NCBI GenBank assembly: GCA_964542425.1
Contig: CAZIUB010000027.1
Location: 1 to 64,000 of the forward strand
Direction of reading: 5' to 3'
DNA from: Dongia_A sp964542425
GTDB taxonomy: Bacteria > Pseudomonadota > Alphaproteobacteria > Dongiales > Dongiaceae
Length of the DNA: 64,000 nt
Under the pieces are notes generated by a model that ran no database searches, was not told the origin of the DNA, and was given only the letters and a program-made list of their open reading frames with translations. The position numbers and the translations under genes are program-made. Of this stretch, positions 10,679 through 19,650 are shown one piece after another; the first letter of the stretch is position 1, and each line of letters starts with the position of its first letter.

Positions 10679-11584
10679 TCAAGAGCCGCCGATCCGATCC
10701 GCGAGCTCTCTGATTTCCGCGGCTGTCGGCATGCTGGTCTGCGCGCCTAGCTTGGTGCAGGCGAGGCTGCCGGCGGCAACGCCTTCGGCGAGCGCGCGGG
10801 CCAATCCCCGCTTGCCATCGATCGCCGCCAGATAGGCACCCACGAAGGAATCGCCGGCCGCCGTGGTGTCGATGGCCTTGATGCTCGGCGCCTTGACCAG
10901 GTGTTTGCCCTCTTCACTCGCGGCCAAGGCACCTTCCGCGCCGAGGGTCACGATCGCGGTCAAGCCCCAGCGATGATGGGCCGCATTGGAAAAATCCGCC
11001 GGCGTCCTGCCCAAGCCGAAGCGGGCGGCGATCATCTCGGCCTCGGTCTCGTTCACCACCAGATGATCGAGGCCCGAATAGGCTTCGTCCGGCAATTCCT
11101 TGGCGGGTGCCGCGTTGAGGCAGGTCCTGGCGCCCACTTGCCGCGCCAGGCGGATCGCCGCCGCCACTTCAGGCAAGGGAACCTCCAATTGCAGCGCCAG
11201 ATGATCGCCCGCACCCAGTTGGCCGTCGAGCCAGTCGGACCTGGCCGCGAAATTGGCGCCCGGAGCGACCGTGATGCAGTTCTGGCCATGGGCATCGACC
11301 GCAATCAGCGCCACCCCGGTCGGCCGTTCGCAAACATGGATCGCCTCGATGCCGATCCCGGCCACCTTCAGCCCGGTCATGGCCGTTTCGGCAAAGCCGT
11401 CCTTGCCCAATGCCCCCACCATGGCCACGCTGGCACCGGCCCGGGCGGCCGCCACCGCCTGGTTGGCGCCCTTGCCGCCGGGAAACATTTGCAAATCCTC
11501 CCCGGCAATAGTTTCGCCGGGGCGCGCCAATTTCTTGACCCGAACCACCAGGTCAATGTTGATGGACCCGAAGACGACGATCAC
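10679..11584 (-). CDS. rbsK: ribokinase
   Basis: PfkB-family sugar kinase of 301 residues. Signature 1 is GGKGANQAVAAARAG (~40) and signature 2 is AIDTTAAGDSFVGAY (~250), with the catalytic Asp in AAGD. NAAPAKELPDE and NETEAEMI are typical ribokinase segments. It phosphorylates ribose to ribose-5-phosphate. The GTG start overlaps the TGA stop of the nucleoside hydrolase (GTGA), so the two are translationally coupled: the hydrolase frees ribose and this kinase traps it. Convergent with mvaB, 12 bp apart. Confidence 0.93.
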   Translation of the reverse strand: MIVVFGSINIDLVVRVKKLARPGETIAGEDLQMFPGGKGANQAVAAARAGASVAMVGALGKDGFAETAMTGLKVAGIGIEAIHVCERPTGVALIAVDAHGQNCITVAPGANFAARSDWLDGQLGAGDHLALQLEVPLPEVAAAIRLARQVGARTCLNAAPAKELPDEAYSGLDHLVVNETEAEMIAARFGLGRTPADFSNAAHHRWGLTAIVTLGAEGALAASEEGKHLVKAPSIKAIDTTAAGDSFVGAYLAAIDGKRGLARALAEGVAAGSLACTKLGAQTSMPTAAEIRELADRIGGS

Positions 11585-12501
11585 GATTCCCCTCCCGCCT
11601 CGCGCCACTTTCCCAACCGCTCGGCCAGGAGTGCGAAAAATCTCGGCGCATCGCCATCGGTCATGATGCGCACGCCCTCGCCCGGAACCAATCGGGTTTG
11701 GCCAAGGTTCATGGCATCGGTGCATTCGACCGAAATCCGCCCCGAGGCCCCGGTAAACAAGGCGGGATCGATCAGATGCGCGATCACGCAAGGGTCGTGC
11801 AACGACGGGTCCTTGCGCCCATAGGCCGACAGCAGGCGATGCGCGATCCGCGCCGGCGAATCCGGCCGGCCCGCCTCCAGGCTGGAAAGGGCGGCGGCGT
11901 CGATGCGCATCTTTCGCGTGACGTCGAGGCCGAACATCGTGGTTTCGATCCCCGCATCCAGCACCGCTTGGGCGGCATCGGGGTCGCAACGGATGTTGAA
12001 TTCCGCCGCCTCGGTGGTGTTGCCGGGACCAAACGCCGCGCCTCCCATGAACACCAGGCGCTCGAGACGCCCAGGCAATCGTGGCTCGCGCCGGAACGCG
12101 GTCGCGACATTGGTCATCGGCCCGATCACGCACAGGGTGATTTCGGCCGCGGGCGCGTCCATGACTTTTCCGATCAGGAAGTCGACCGCGTTTCCTGGGG
12201 CGGGCCTAGCCAGCGCGCTCGCGATTCCGATATCGCCCAGGCCATCCTTGCCATGCACCACCGCCTGGCGCATGGGCTCTCCGAGCAATGTGGCCTTGCA
12301 GCCGCGAAGAACCGGAACATCCGACCTCCCCATGAGGGCGCAAATGCGCGCGGCGTTGCTCGATGTGCGCTCGACGCCGACATTGCCGGCAACGCACGTG
12401 ATGCCCAGCAATGCGATCTCCGGCGAGGCCAAGGCCAGCATGATGGCGACAGCGTCATCGACGCCGGGGTCGCAATCCAGGATGATCTGGTGTCGGGTCA
12501 A
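11581..12501 (-). CDS. inosine/uridine-preferring nucleoside hydrolase
   Basis: Hydrolyses ribonucleosides to base plus ribose. The calcium-binding motif appears as LDCDPGVDDAVA at the N-terminus. GITCVAGNVG, CVIGPMTNVATAF and HDPCVIAHLI fit the IUNH fold at 306 residues. Start taken as TTG 12501 (LTRHQIILDCDPG), because the ATG at 12546 would overlap the upstream gene by 37 bp and add non-conserved residues. Preferred base unknown. Coupled to rbsK. Confidence 0.9.
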   Translation of the reverse strand: MTRHQIILDCDPGVDDAVAIMLALASPEIALLGITCVAGNVGVERTSSNAARICALMGRSDVPVLRGCKATLLGEPMRQAVVHGKDGLGDIGIASALARPAPGNAVDFLIGKVMDAPAAEITLCVIGPMTNVATAFRREPRLPGRLERLVFMGGAAFGPGNTTEAAEFNIRCDPDAAQAVLDAGIETTMFGLDVTRKMRIDAAALSSLEAGRPDSPARIAHRLLSAYGRKDPSLHDPCVIAHLIDPALFTGASGRISVECTDAMNLGQTRLVPGEGVRIMTDGDAPRFFALLAERLGKWREAGGES

Positions 12502-12509
12502 GGGGCAAT

Positions 12510-13862
12510 TCAGAAGAATGTCATGATGGCGCCCCGCGACACCCATTCGTCGTCGACCACGTGCAGCAGGCGCCAGCGATCGAACGTGGTGCAGGGATGC
12601 GAGATTCCGCTGCCGATGAGATCGCCGATCGCGATGTCGGCGTCGGGCGCGAGGCGCATATAGGCGTGCTGGTCGTTAAGCGCGAAAATCTCGGCCCCGG
12701 ACAGCAGCGTCGGGCGCGTCATCTGGTGCCGGCGATAGCGCCAGACCGGAACCGGCATGTCGACATCGTGACCGACATCGCGCTTGCCCATGCCGAGGAT
12801 CGCCAGGCCCGGCTCCGGATTGGCCTGCACGATCGACCACACGAAGAGCGCGGGCAACAGCAGCTCCAGATCGGCGAATTGGCCGGGGCTGCGCTCACGC
12901 CGATCGCGCTGGTGTTGCTCGTATTGCACCGAATCGTGGGTCAGATAACAGCCGCTGCGCAGCACCAACCGCGTGGGCCGTGCGAGCCGGATCGCGCCCA
13001 GCCGCAGGACCACCAGATCGAAATAGGCGCTGCCGCCGGCACTCAAGATCACCTCGCCCTCGGCAAAGACATTGCGCCGGTCGGCGAGCTCGGCCGCCTC
13101 GGCGAGCAAATCCAGGAACCGGGCGAGCCGCGCATCGTCACCCCCCTTGACGATCCCCTCGAAACCGGCGATGCCCACCAGGCGCAGGCGGTCGTGCTCG
13201 CCGGCCAAGGCATCGAGCAGGCGATCCACGCTCTTGAGGTCGCGGCAGCCGGTGCGCCCGCCTGCCATGCCGATCTCCAGGAATACATCCAGCGGCCGTT
13301 CGCAGCCGCTCCCCCTGAGCGCGGACAAGAGCGCCTTTACGCCGGATTCGGATTCGACGAAGACCAGGATTCTGAGATCGGGCGAGGAGCGATGCAAGTC
13401 CATGAGGCCCATCAGATTGCCATGGCCCATCACCTGGTTGGCGAGGACGATGTTGCGGCAACCGAAGCGCGCCGCCACCATCGCCTGCTGGATGGTGGCG
13501 ACCGTCAGGCCCCAGCATGAGGCCGACGCCTGCAGCGCCCACAGATGCGGGGCCATGGTGGTCTTGGCGTGGGGCGCCAGCAGGGCGCCATGGCGGTCCT
13601 GGTAGGCGCGCATCCAGCGCGCGTTGTGCTCCAGCGCCGATCGGCTGAGGGTGGCGACCGGAAAGGGCAAATCCTCGGTCAGCAGATTCCAGGCCCGGGC
13701 GCCGATGGCGCCCATGGCCATCGGCCTCTCGTGCGGCGGAAAGCCCTTGGTCAGGCCATCGATCTCGGTCGCATCCAATGCCCGCAGGGCGGCACCCAGC
13801 CGGCTGGAATCGAAGGAAGTCCCGACCGGCCCGGCCGCCAGCCAATCCTCGCTCAAGGACAT
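12510..13862 (-). CDS. PLP-dependent D-amino acid deaminase / alanine racemase-fold protein
   Basis: Fold-type III PLP enzyme of 450 residues, like D-threonine aldolase, D-serine dehydratase and the 'amino acid deaminase' group. The PLP lysine is in LLAPHAKTTMAPHLW (~100). The C-terminal domain has metal-ligand candidates in GSGISHPCTTFDRW. It probably converts a D-hydroxyamino acid, but the substrate is not readable. ATG 13862 follows GGGAGCGG. It is first in a run with the nucleoside hydrolase and ribokinase; the functional link is unclear. Confidence 0.8.
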   Translation of the reverse strand: MSLSEDWLAAGPVGTSFDSSRLGAALRALDATEIDGLTKGFPPHERPMAMGAIGARAWNLLTEDLPFPVATLSRSALEHNARWMRAYQDRHGALLAPHAKTTMAPHLWALQASASCWGLTVATIQQAMVAARFGCRNIVLANQVMGHGNLMGLMDLHRSSPDLRILVFVESESGVKALLSALRGSGCERPLDVFLEIGMAGGRTGCRDLKSVDRLLDALAGEHDRLRLVGIAGFEGIVKGGDDARLARFLDLLAEAAELADRRNVFAEGEVILSAGGSAYFDLVVLRLGAIRLARPTRLVLRSGCYLTHDSVQYEQHQRDRRERSPGQFADLELLLPALFVWSIVQANPEPGLAILGMGKRDVGHDVDMPVPVWRYRRHQMTRPTLLSGAEIFALNDQHAYMRLAPDADIAIGDLIGSGISHPCTTFDRWRLLHVVDDEWVSRGAIMTFF

Positions 13863-13948
13863 GCCCCGCTCCCCAGCATTTTCACAGCGAAGCAGCTTCG
13901 CAGAACTCCGGCGCGACTGAAATAGCCAACCTGGGGATGATTCGATTT

Positions 13949-14074
13949 CTAGTGGTGCGACGCCAGCGCTTCTTGTCCCTCTCATCGTGTTCGCGTCGCA
14001 CCACAACACGTTGAAATTGCTGGTGGTCCGGGCCGAATTGTCCCTGGAGCGGAATGTCGGTTGCGGACAACTAG
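13949..14074 (+). mobile_element. element B, copy 2
   Basis: About 126 bp from CTAG to CTAG. The first hairpin pairs GTGGTGCGACGC with GCGTCGCACCAC: a different sequence from copy 1, but both arms changed together, so the structure is kept. The second hairpin keeps CGGAATGTCGGTT. It lies 140 bp upstream of element A copy 4, in the divergent region between the PLP enzyme and the membrane protein. Confidence 0.75.
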
Positions 14075-14214
14075 CCCGCCATTCGACCGGGGCCGGCCGA
14101 AACTAAGGAATTTTGCGAGATTGATGCGATAATGGTCGGGATCGTGTGATCCATTTGCCAGGGCAATCCATGCCGCCCACCGACACGAACCGCCGGACCA
14201 AGCTATCGCCCAGC

Positions 14215-14354
14215 GCCAACTTTCGAAAATGCGCGATGGGTGTAACGCTCCGATGGGTCCACGAAAGTCGGCGCAGGCTACCAAGCGTTGGTACCCACCG
14301 ACGTGCACTGCCGAGGCCCCATTGCTGAACAAGCCATCGGTGACGGCGGGTACC
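14215..14354 (+). repeat. element A, copy 4
   Basis: Hairpin 1 arms GCCAACTTTCG and CGAAAGTCGGC; hairpin 2 arms GGTACCCACC and GGCGGGTACC. The AGGGGA right after its end may serve as ribosome binding site for the membrane protein at 14364. Confidence 0.85.
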
Positions 14355-14363
14355 AGGGGAAAA

Positions 14364-15014
14364 TTGATATTTGGATTGGTGCTGATCGCGATTGGCGTGG
14401 TGCCGATCATGGCCGCCTTCGACATCGGCCCGTTGCATCGGGGCCAGATAAACGGGCCGCCATGGCTAGGGTTCGCCGCCGGCAGTGTCTTCGTATTGGG
14501 TGGCGTCGCGTTGATGACCGGCCGCGAGGACCGCCAGAATTTCCTTTCATATCTGCTCTTGTTCGCCATCCTGGCGGGTTTCGCGGCCATCGGCAATTGG
14601 ATCGCGTTCGGCCCCGGTATGCGCGAATGCGATGTCGGCTTCGGCGGGTTTTTCTTGGATTCGAATTCGATCGCGAGCGGGATCGGCTGTCGCATCGGGT
14701 TTGGCATCGGCGCCGGGATCCTGGATGGTGTCCTGCTCATGTTGCTGGGCCGGGGCCTCGGCAAGATCGGCGGTCCGGCCTGGCTGGCAAAGGCCATCGA
14801 CAAGATCGGCGTTGCCCTGTTGCTGATCACGCTGGCCCCGATCCTCGTGCCGGTCTTTACGTTCATGATCGCCAAGGGCCTAGTCGAGGGCTTCGTCGAA
14901 TACCGCCGGACCGGAAAATGGCCGCGCAACGAGGCCTTCATCCTGCGCATGGGCCGCAAGAAGCAGCCCACGCCTCAAACCAAGACCGACGATCAATTCT
15001 TCAAGCGCTCGTAG
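14364..15014 (+). CDS. integral membrane protein of unknown function
   Basis: I do not recognise a family. About 216 residues with roughly five hydrophobic helices (LIFGLVLIAIGVVPIMAAF, FAAGSVFVLGGVALM, YLLLFAILAGFAAIGNW, a Gly-rich segment IGFGIGAGILDGVLLMLLG, and VALLLITLAPILVPVFTF) and a short charged C-terminal tail (MGRKKQPTPQTKTDDQ). Start uncertain: TTG 14364 is preceded by AGGGGA at the edge of element A. An ATG at 14229 would place repeat-encoded sequence at the N-terminus. Confidence 0.6.
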   Translation: MIFGLVLIAIGVVPIMAAFDIGPLHRGQINGPPWLGFAAGSVFVLGGVALMTGREDRQNFLSYLLLFAILAGFAAIGNWIAFGPGMRECDVGFGGFFLDSNSIASGIGCRIGFGIGAGILDGVLLMLLGRGLGKIGGPAWLAKAIDKIGVALLLITLAPILVPVFTFMIAKGLVEGFVEYRRTGKWPRNEAFILRMGRKKQPTPQTKTDDQFFKRS

Positions 15015-15051
15015 GCGGGAAGGGTGAGGAAATCGTCGAACCCGCCCGCCC

Positions 15052-15549
15052 TCACCCGACCCAGATATCCTCGGTATCGTATTTGGCCTCGTCGCAATTG
15101 GCGCCCTCCCCCTGGCGATCGATGACCAGAAAGTCGGTCGCCTGATCCAGCGCGATCAAGGGATGATGCCAGACCCCGCGCGCGTAATTGACGCCTTGGC
15201 CGGCATTGGTGCGGAAGGCCGCCAATTGCCCGGCCTTGGGCGCATCGCCGGGCGGCGCCACCACAACCAGGAACGCCCTAGGTGCCAACGGCACGAAGGC
15301 CTGGCTCGCCAAGGGATGGCGCTCCATGATTCTGACGTGCAAGGGCATCGGCCGGGGTTCCGCCCGCACGATGCCGAGTGTGGGCCGGCCTTGCCTTTCC
15401 AGGATGTCGAGGCGCGCCAGATCGAGATAGCGCTCCGCCCAGCCCTGATTGATGGTGCGGTGATTTGCCTCGGCCACCTGGATCACGTCGCCAAAGGGCA
15501 CGAAGGCTTCGCGGGTCAATGGCTGGATGGGAATTGTCACGCGCGACAT
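15052..15549 (-). CDS. allA: ureidoglycolate lyase
   Basis: Releases urea from ureidoglycolate, giving glyoxylate, the last step of allantoin breakdown here. The 165 residues match AllA: PLTREAFVPFGDVI, the Arg/His-rich core IMERHPLASQAFVPL, RAFLVVVAPPG and GVNYARGVWHHPL. Last of three genes (puuE, alc, allA) with gaps of 11 and 15 bp. Confidence 0.95.
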   Translation of the reverse strand: MSRVTIPIQPLTREAFVPFGDVIQVAEANHRTINQGWAERYLDLARLDILERQGRPTLGIVRAEPRPMPLHVRIMERHPLASQAFVPLAPRAFLVVVAPPGDAPKAGQLAAFRTNAGQGVNYARGVWHHPLIALDQATDFLVIDRQGEGANCDEAKYDTEDIWVG

Positions 15550-15564
15550 TTCAGGAGCCCTCCT

Positions 15565-16566
15565 TCAATCCGGTTCGCCCCACAGGCGCAGCCGGCTGAC
15601 GCCACCATCCGGGATGATGTTCAGCCGCACATGACTGATCGGGCCCAGATCGGCGATCCCGGTCTCGAAAAAATGCTGCCGGTCCATTTCCATCTTCTGT
15701 TCCGGCAGCAGCACCGGCCAGAACATCGATTGCGTGACCAGCGATTCATCGGTTCCGCCCTTGATTTCGGCGCCCAGGATCGAACAGCGATCCGGAAAAT
15801 TGCCCTTGAAATGGGCGGTATCGATTTCGATCCGCCGGATGCGCCCACGCCTGGCCAAGGCCAGGATCGCCCAATCATTGCCCGGCTCGCGCCGCCGCCT
15901 GGTCTCCCAGCCGTCGCCCATGTCCACGCCGCGCCCGGGATAGAGGAGGTTCATGGGCGAACCGTAATGCTGGTCGGAACATGCAACCGATCGCGCGCCA
16001 AGTTCGACCGCCGCCAGATTGAGCGGCGCCTTGCGATCGATCCTTGACCAATCGACCGCCACCCTTCCATAGACCCGAAGTCGTGCCACCCCCCCATCGG
16101 GGAAGATGTTGAGCCGGAGATGCGACCAAACGCCCTCGTCGGTGACCGCAAGGAAGTGGTGCGAATCGCCCTTGAGGCTGCTGGGCGCCACGATCTGACG
16201 CCACTCGGTCTTGGCCACGGGCGCGCCTTCGACCCGGCAGGCATCGATCGAGGCGGCGGGTGGATAGTTGCCGGTGAAATGGCTGGTGTCGATATCGACG
16301 CCCAGGATATTCCCAGGCAGGCCCAGTTTGACGATGCTGTGATCGTGGCCTTCGTCGCGCTTGCGCCGCGATTCCCAGCCGTCCATCCATTTGCCGTTGT
16401 CGTCATATTTGCCGGGGATGAATATTGCCGGCTCTGGATTGAGCATCCGTTCCTTGGGCGCGAAAAAATCGTCGGTGGCGAAGATCGCCTCGGCCCCCAG
16501 CCTGGCATCGGCGAGGTTGAGGAGATTGGACCCGAACGGATGGGCTGGCTGCTCGGCGACGATCAT
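15565..16566 (-). CDS. alc: allantoicase
   Basis: Hydrolyses allantoate to ureidoglycolate and urea. The 333-residue protein is an internal duplication typical of the family: GWESRRKRDEGHDHSIVKLG in the first half and GWETRRRREPGNDWAILAL in the second, each followed by a jelly-roll motif (DIDTSHFTGNYPP; EIDTAHFKGNFPD) and ending with HVRLNIIPDGGVSRLRLWG. Middle gene of the ureide operon. Confidence 0.96.
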   Translation of the reverse strand: MIVAEQPAHPFGSNLLNLADARLGAEAIFATDDFFAPKERMLNPEPAIFIPGKYDDNGKWMDGWESRRKRDEGHDHSIVKLGLPGNILGVDIDTSHFTGNYPPAASIDACRVEGAPVAKTEWRQIVAPSSLKGDSHHFLAVTDEGVWSHLRLNIFPDGGVARLRVYGRVAVDWSRIDRKAPLNLAAVELGARSVACSDQHYGSPMNLLYPGRGVDMGDGWETRRRREPGNDWAILALARRGRIRRIEIDTAHFKGNFPDRCSILGAEIKGGTDESLVTQSMFWPVLLPEQKMEMDRQHFFETGIADLGPISHVRLNIIPDGGVSRLRLWGEPD

Positions 16567-16577
16567 GACGATTTCCC

Positions 16578-17492
16578 TTAGCCCTTGAAAGGATGGTGCT
16601 CACGCCAGTGGCGGGCAATGTCGATGCGCCGGCACAACCAAACCTTGTCGTGCTTCAACACGTGATCGAGGAAGCGCTTCAAGGATTGGAACCGTCCCGG
16701 CCGGCCGATTAGCCGGCAATGCAGACCCACCGACATCATCTTGGGCCGCTCCCAGCCTTCCTCGTAGAGGGTATCGAAGGCATCCCTGAGATAGGCGAAG
16801 AACTGGTCCCCGGAATTGAACCCCTGCGCGGCGGCGAAGCGCATGTCGTTGGCATCCAAAGTATAGGGCACGATCAGATGCGGCCTGTCCACGACCCGGC
16901 TCCAGAACGGCAGATCGTCGGAATAATCGTCGGCATCGTACAGGAACCCGCCATGCTCGGCCACCAGGCGCCTGGTGTTTTCGGACGTGCGCCCGGTGTA
17001 CCAGCCCAAGGGCGGGGCGCCGCAAATCCTGGTCAGGATCGCCATCGCCTGTTGCAGGTGCTCGCGCTCGATCGCCTCCGGAACGCCGTGATAGTTGATC
17101 CAGCGCAGGCCGTGGCTCGCGATCTCGTGCCCGTCCTTGAGCGCGCGCTCGATCACGCCCGGATAGCGATCGGCGGCCATCGCGACCGCGAACATAGTGA
17201 GCGCCAAGCCCCGCGCCTTGAACATATCCAAGAGCCGCCACACGCCAGCGCGCGAGCCATATTCGTAGATCGATTCCATCGACATGTGGCGCGCGCCCTG
17301 GTAGGCGGCCGCGCCGATGATCTCGGAGAGGAAGGTCTCGGAAGCCGAATCGCCATGGAGCACGCAATTCTCACCGCCCTCCTCGAAATTGAGCACGAAT
17401 TGCACGGCCACGCGCGCCCCCCCGGGCCAGTTGGCGTGGGGCGCGGCCCCGCCATAACCGATCATGTCGCGCGGGTAATCGGATATCGTCAT
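16578..17492 (-). CDS. puuE: allantoinase, PuuE type
   Basis: Metal-independent allantoinase of the polysaccharide-deacetylase (NodB) fold, unrelated to classical amidohydrolase AllB. It opens allantoin to allantoate. Evidence: 304 residues, NFEEGGENCVLHGD near residue 35, YEYGSRAGVWRLLDMF, DGHEIASHGLRWINYHGVP and FLYDADDYSDDLPFW. First gene of the operon. No urate oxidase or 5-hydroxyisourate pathway genes are in the window. Confidence 0.93.
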   Translation of the reverse strand: MTISDYPRDMIGYGGAAPHANWPGGARVAVQFVLNFEEGGENCVLHGDSASETFLSEIIGAAAYQGARHMSMESIYEYGSRAGVWRLLDMFKARGLALTMFAVAMAADRYPGVIERALKDGHEIASHGLRWINYHGVPEAIEREHLQQAMAILTRICGAPPLGWYTGRTSENTRRLVAEHGGFLYDADDYSDDLPFWSRVVDRPHLIVPYTLDANDMRFAAAQGFNSGDQFFAYLRDAFDTLYEEGWERPKMMSVGLHCRLIGRPGRFQSLKRFLDHVLKHDKVWLCRRIDIARHWREHHPFKG

Positions 17493-17650
17493 CTTTCCCC
17501 CCCGCTTACCGGCATTGGCCAGGGTAGCGCGTTAGCCAACCGAACGACCTCGCCCGGATTCTTGAAAATGCCTCAAATGGGCGAAGAAGGCGATAGCCCA
17601 GCGATCCTCGGAAATCCGCCCAGGGGTTGCAAGGAAGGTGATTGGTTCCT

Positions 17651-18358
17651 ATGAAGCGGCCCATGTCGCCCGAGGAAATCCAAGCCCTGCTGCTCTATCG
17701 CGATGGCCTGATCCTGGTCCTGGACAAGCCGGCCGGAATGTCGGTCCATGCCGGGCCCGGCGGCGGCGACAATCTGGAGCGCCATTTCGAGCATCTGCGC
17801 TTTGGCCTGCCGCACCCACCCACACTCGCCCACCGGCTCGACCGCGACACGTCGGGTTGCCTGGTTCTGGGCCGGCACAGGAAGGCGCTCTCCAGGCTTG
17901 GCCGCCTGTTCCGGAACGGCCAGGCCGAAAAGACCTATTGGGCGATCGTTCGGGGCGCGCCGCCCGCATCCGAGGGCGTGATCGAAATCGCCTTGCGCAA
18001 GATCTCGACCAAGGAAAAGGGCTGGCGGATGGTGGCCGAATCCAAGGGCCAGAAGGCGACTACGCGATACCGTGTGCTGGGCAAGGCCGAGGGCCTCGCG
18101 TGGCTCGAACTCAAGCCCGAAACCGGCCGAACCCATCAGATCAGGGTCCATTGCGCGGAAACTGGCTGTCCCGTCCTCGGCGATCCCCAATACGGGCAAT
18201 CGACGCCCGAGGACCGCACCCGGCCCCTGCATCTGCACGCGCGATCCCTGCGTTTGCCACTCTATCCCAAGAAGCCGCCGATCGAGGTCATTGCCGAGCC
18301 GCCCCGGCATATGCTGGCAGCGCTCAAGGCCTGCGGGTGGCAAGGTTCGGCAACGTAA
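17651..18358 (+). CDS. RluA-family pseudouridine synthase
   Basis: Isomerises uridine in rRNA or tRNA. The catalytic motif HRLDRDTSGCLVLGRH (~60) carries the essential Asp. LVLDKPAGMSVHAGPGG and ELKPETGRTHQIRVH complete the family signature. At 235 residues with no S4 domain it is closer to RluA/RluC-like single-domain enzymes than to RluD; the target site is unknown. ATG 17651 has AAGGAAGG upstream. Convergent with the chorismate mutase gene across a long palindrome. Confidence 0.9.
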   Translation: MKRPMSPEEIQALLLYRDGLILVLDKPAGMSVHAGPGGGDNLERHFEHLRFGLPHPPTLAHRLDRDTSGCLVLGRHRKALSRLGRLFRNGQAEKTYWAIVRGAPPASEGVIEIALRKISTKEKGWRMVAESKGQKATTRYRVLGKAEGLAWLELKPETGRTHQIRVHCAETGCPVLGDPQYGQSTPEDRTRPLHLHARSLRLPLYPKKPPIEVIAEPPRHMLAALKACGWQGSAT

Positions 18359-18397
18359 GGTTGCTCCTTAACGCCCGAAAGATGTGCTAGCGGAGTC

Positions 18398-18432
18398 CGG
18401 CCAAATTTAACATGCGATGTTAAATTTGGCCG
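18398..18432. terminator. perfect AT-rich palindrome, probable bidirectional terminator
   Basis: CCGGCCAAATTTAACAT, a 3-base loop (GCG), then its exact complement. It lies between the convergent pseudouridine synthase and chorismate mutase genes. On the minus strand a T7 run (complement of GAAAAAAAGG) precedes it after the chorismate mutase stop. The arms are strikingly AT-rich for this genome. Confidence 0.6.
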
Positions 18433-18457
18433 AAGCGCCGAAAAAAAGGCCAAAATC

Positions 18458-18772
18458 CTACGCCCGCTTCTCGCGGTCGAATTGCGTGAATTCGCGTTCG
18501 ATCGAAGCCTCGATCAGGCAAGAATAGACGCGACGGACAATCGCCCGATCGGCGCCAAGGCGCCCGGCCTCTTCCGCCACTTTGCCGAGGACTTCCTCGA
18601 TGCGGGCCTCGTCGCGGATTTCTTGGCGGGTCTGCTTCAGTCGCGCGGCGCCATCGATCAATCGCAGGCTCCGGGCGAGGAGCGCCACGATCTTGCGGTC
18701 GAGCGCATCGATCCTGCGGCGTAGCTCCGCCAGATTGGGCGGTGGCGCCGATCGATTGGGCGGGCCGCTCAT
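18458..18772 (-). CDS. chorismate mutase (AroQ type)
   Basis: A 104-residue all-helical mutase converting chorismate to prephenate. Visible are the N-terminal helix LAELRRRIDALDRKIVALLA with its conserved Arg and Asp, the Lys of RLKQTRQEIRDEARIEE, and a C-terminal YSCLIEASIEREF helix. ATGA overlap with tyrA upstream. Last gene of an aromatic amino-acid run. Confidence 0.9.
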   Translation of the reverse strand: MSGPPNRSAPPPNLAELRRRIDALDRKIVALLARSLRLIDGAARLKQTRQEIRDEARIEEVLGKVAEEAGRLGADRAIVRRVYSCLIEASIEREFTQFDREKRA

Positions 18773-19650
18773 GCCTGCTTGGCGTCGATGATCGAGCGGC
18801 GGATGTCGCGGGTGCGGGTGAACCACTCTTCGAGCTTGTCGGCCTCGCCCCAGCGGATGGCGCGCTGCAGTGCCGTCAGATCCTCGCTGAAACGCCCCAG
18901 CATTTCCAGAACCGCCTCGCGGTTGTTCAGGAACACGTCGCGCCACATCACCGGGTTGGAGGCGGCGATGCGGGTGAAATCGCGGAAACCGGAGGCCGAG
19001 AACTTGATCACCTCCGACTTGGTGGCCTCTTCCAAATGCGTGGCGGTGCCGACGATGGTGTAGGCGATGAGATGGGGCAAATGCGAGGTGATGGCCAGCA
19101 CCTGGTCGTGATGCGCGGGGTCCATGATCTCGACATTGGAGCCCATGCCGATCCACAGCGCGCGCAAAATCCCCAGCGCCTTGGGATCGGTGCCGGGGAC
19201 CGGCGTCAGGATCGCCCAGCGGCCCTCGAACAGATCGGCCAAGCCCGCCTCCGGCCCGGAATGCTCGGTGCCGGCGATCGGATGACCGGGAATGAAATGC
19301 ACGCCCTCGGGAACCAAGGGTCCCAAATCGCGGATCACCGCCTGCTTGACCGAGCCCACGTCGGAAAGGATGGCGCCGGTCTTCAAATGCGCGCGCACGG
19401 CCTGGCCGATCGCCGCGTAGGCGCTGAGAGGCGCGCAGACGATCACCAGATCGGCGCCGGCGATCACGGTCGCGGGATCATTGGAAACCACATCGGCAAG
19501 ACCCAGGCGTTCCACCGCCTGGCGCACCTCGGCCGAGGAATCGAGCGCGGTCACGCGGGTTGCCAGCGCCCTTGCCCGGACCGCACGCGCGATCGAGGAG
19601 CCGATATGCCCGATGCCGACGATCGCCACATGGCCGAGAATCGCGTTCAT
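18769..19650 (-). CDS. tyrA: prephenate/arogenate dehydrogenase
   Basis: NAD(P)-dependent oxidative decarboxylation of prephenate or arogenate towards tyrosine. Rossmann motif VAIVGIGHIGSSIARAV at the N-terminus, the dehydrogenase signature GHPIAGTEHSGPEAG with the catalytic His (~125), and the helical C-terminal domain (TSHLPHLIAYTIVG). 293 residues with no ACT domain, so feedback inhibition is probably weak or different. Overlaps hisC and the chorismate mutase gene by 4 bp each. Confidence 0.95.
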   Translation of the reverse strand: MNAILGHVAIVGIGHIGSSIARAVRARALATRVTALDSSAEVRQAVERLGLADVVSNDPATVIAGADLVIVCAPLSAYAAIGQAVRAHLKTGAILSDVGSVKQAVIRDLGPLVPEGVHFIPGHPIAGTEHSGPEAGLADLFEGRWAILTPVPGTDPKALGILRALWIGMGSNVEIMDPAHHDQVLAITSHLPHLIAYTIVGTATHLEEATKSEVIKFSASGFRDFTRIAASNPVMWRDVFLNNREAVLEMLGRFSEDLTALQRAIRWGEADKLEEWFTRTRDIRRSIIDAKQA

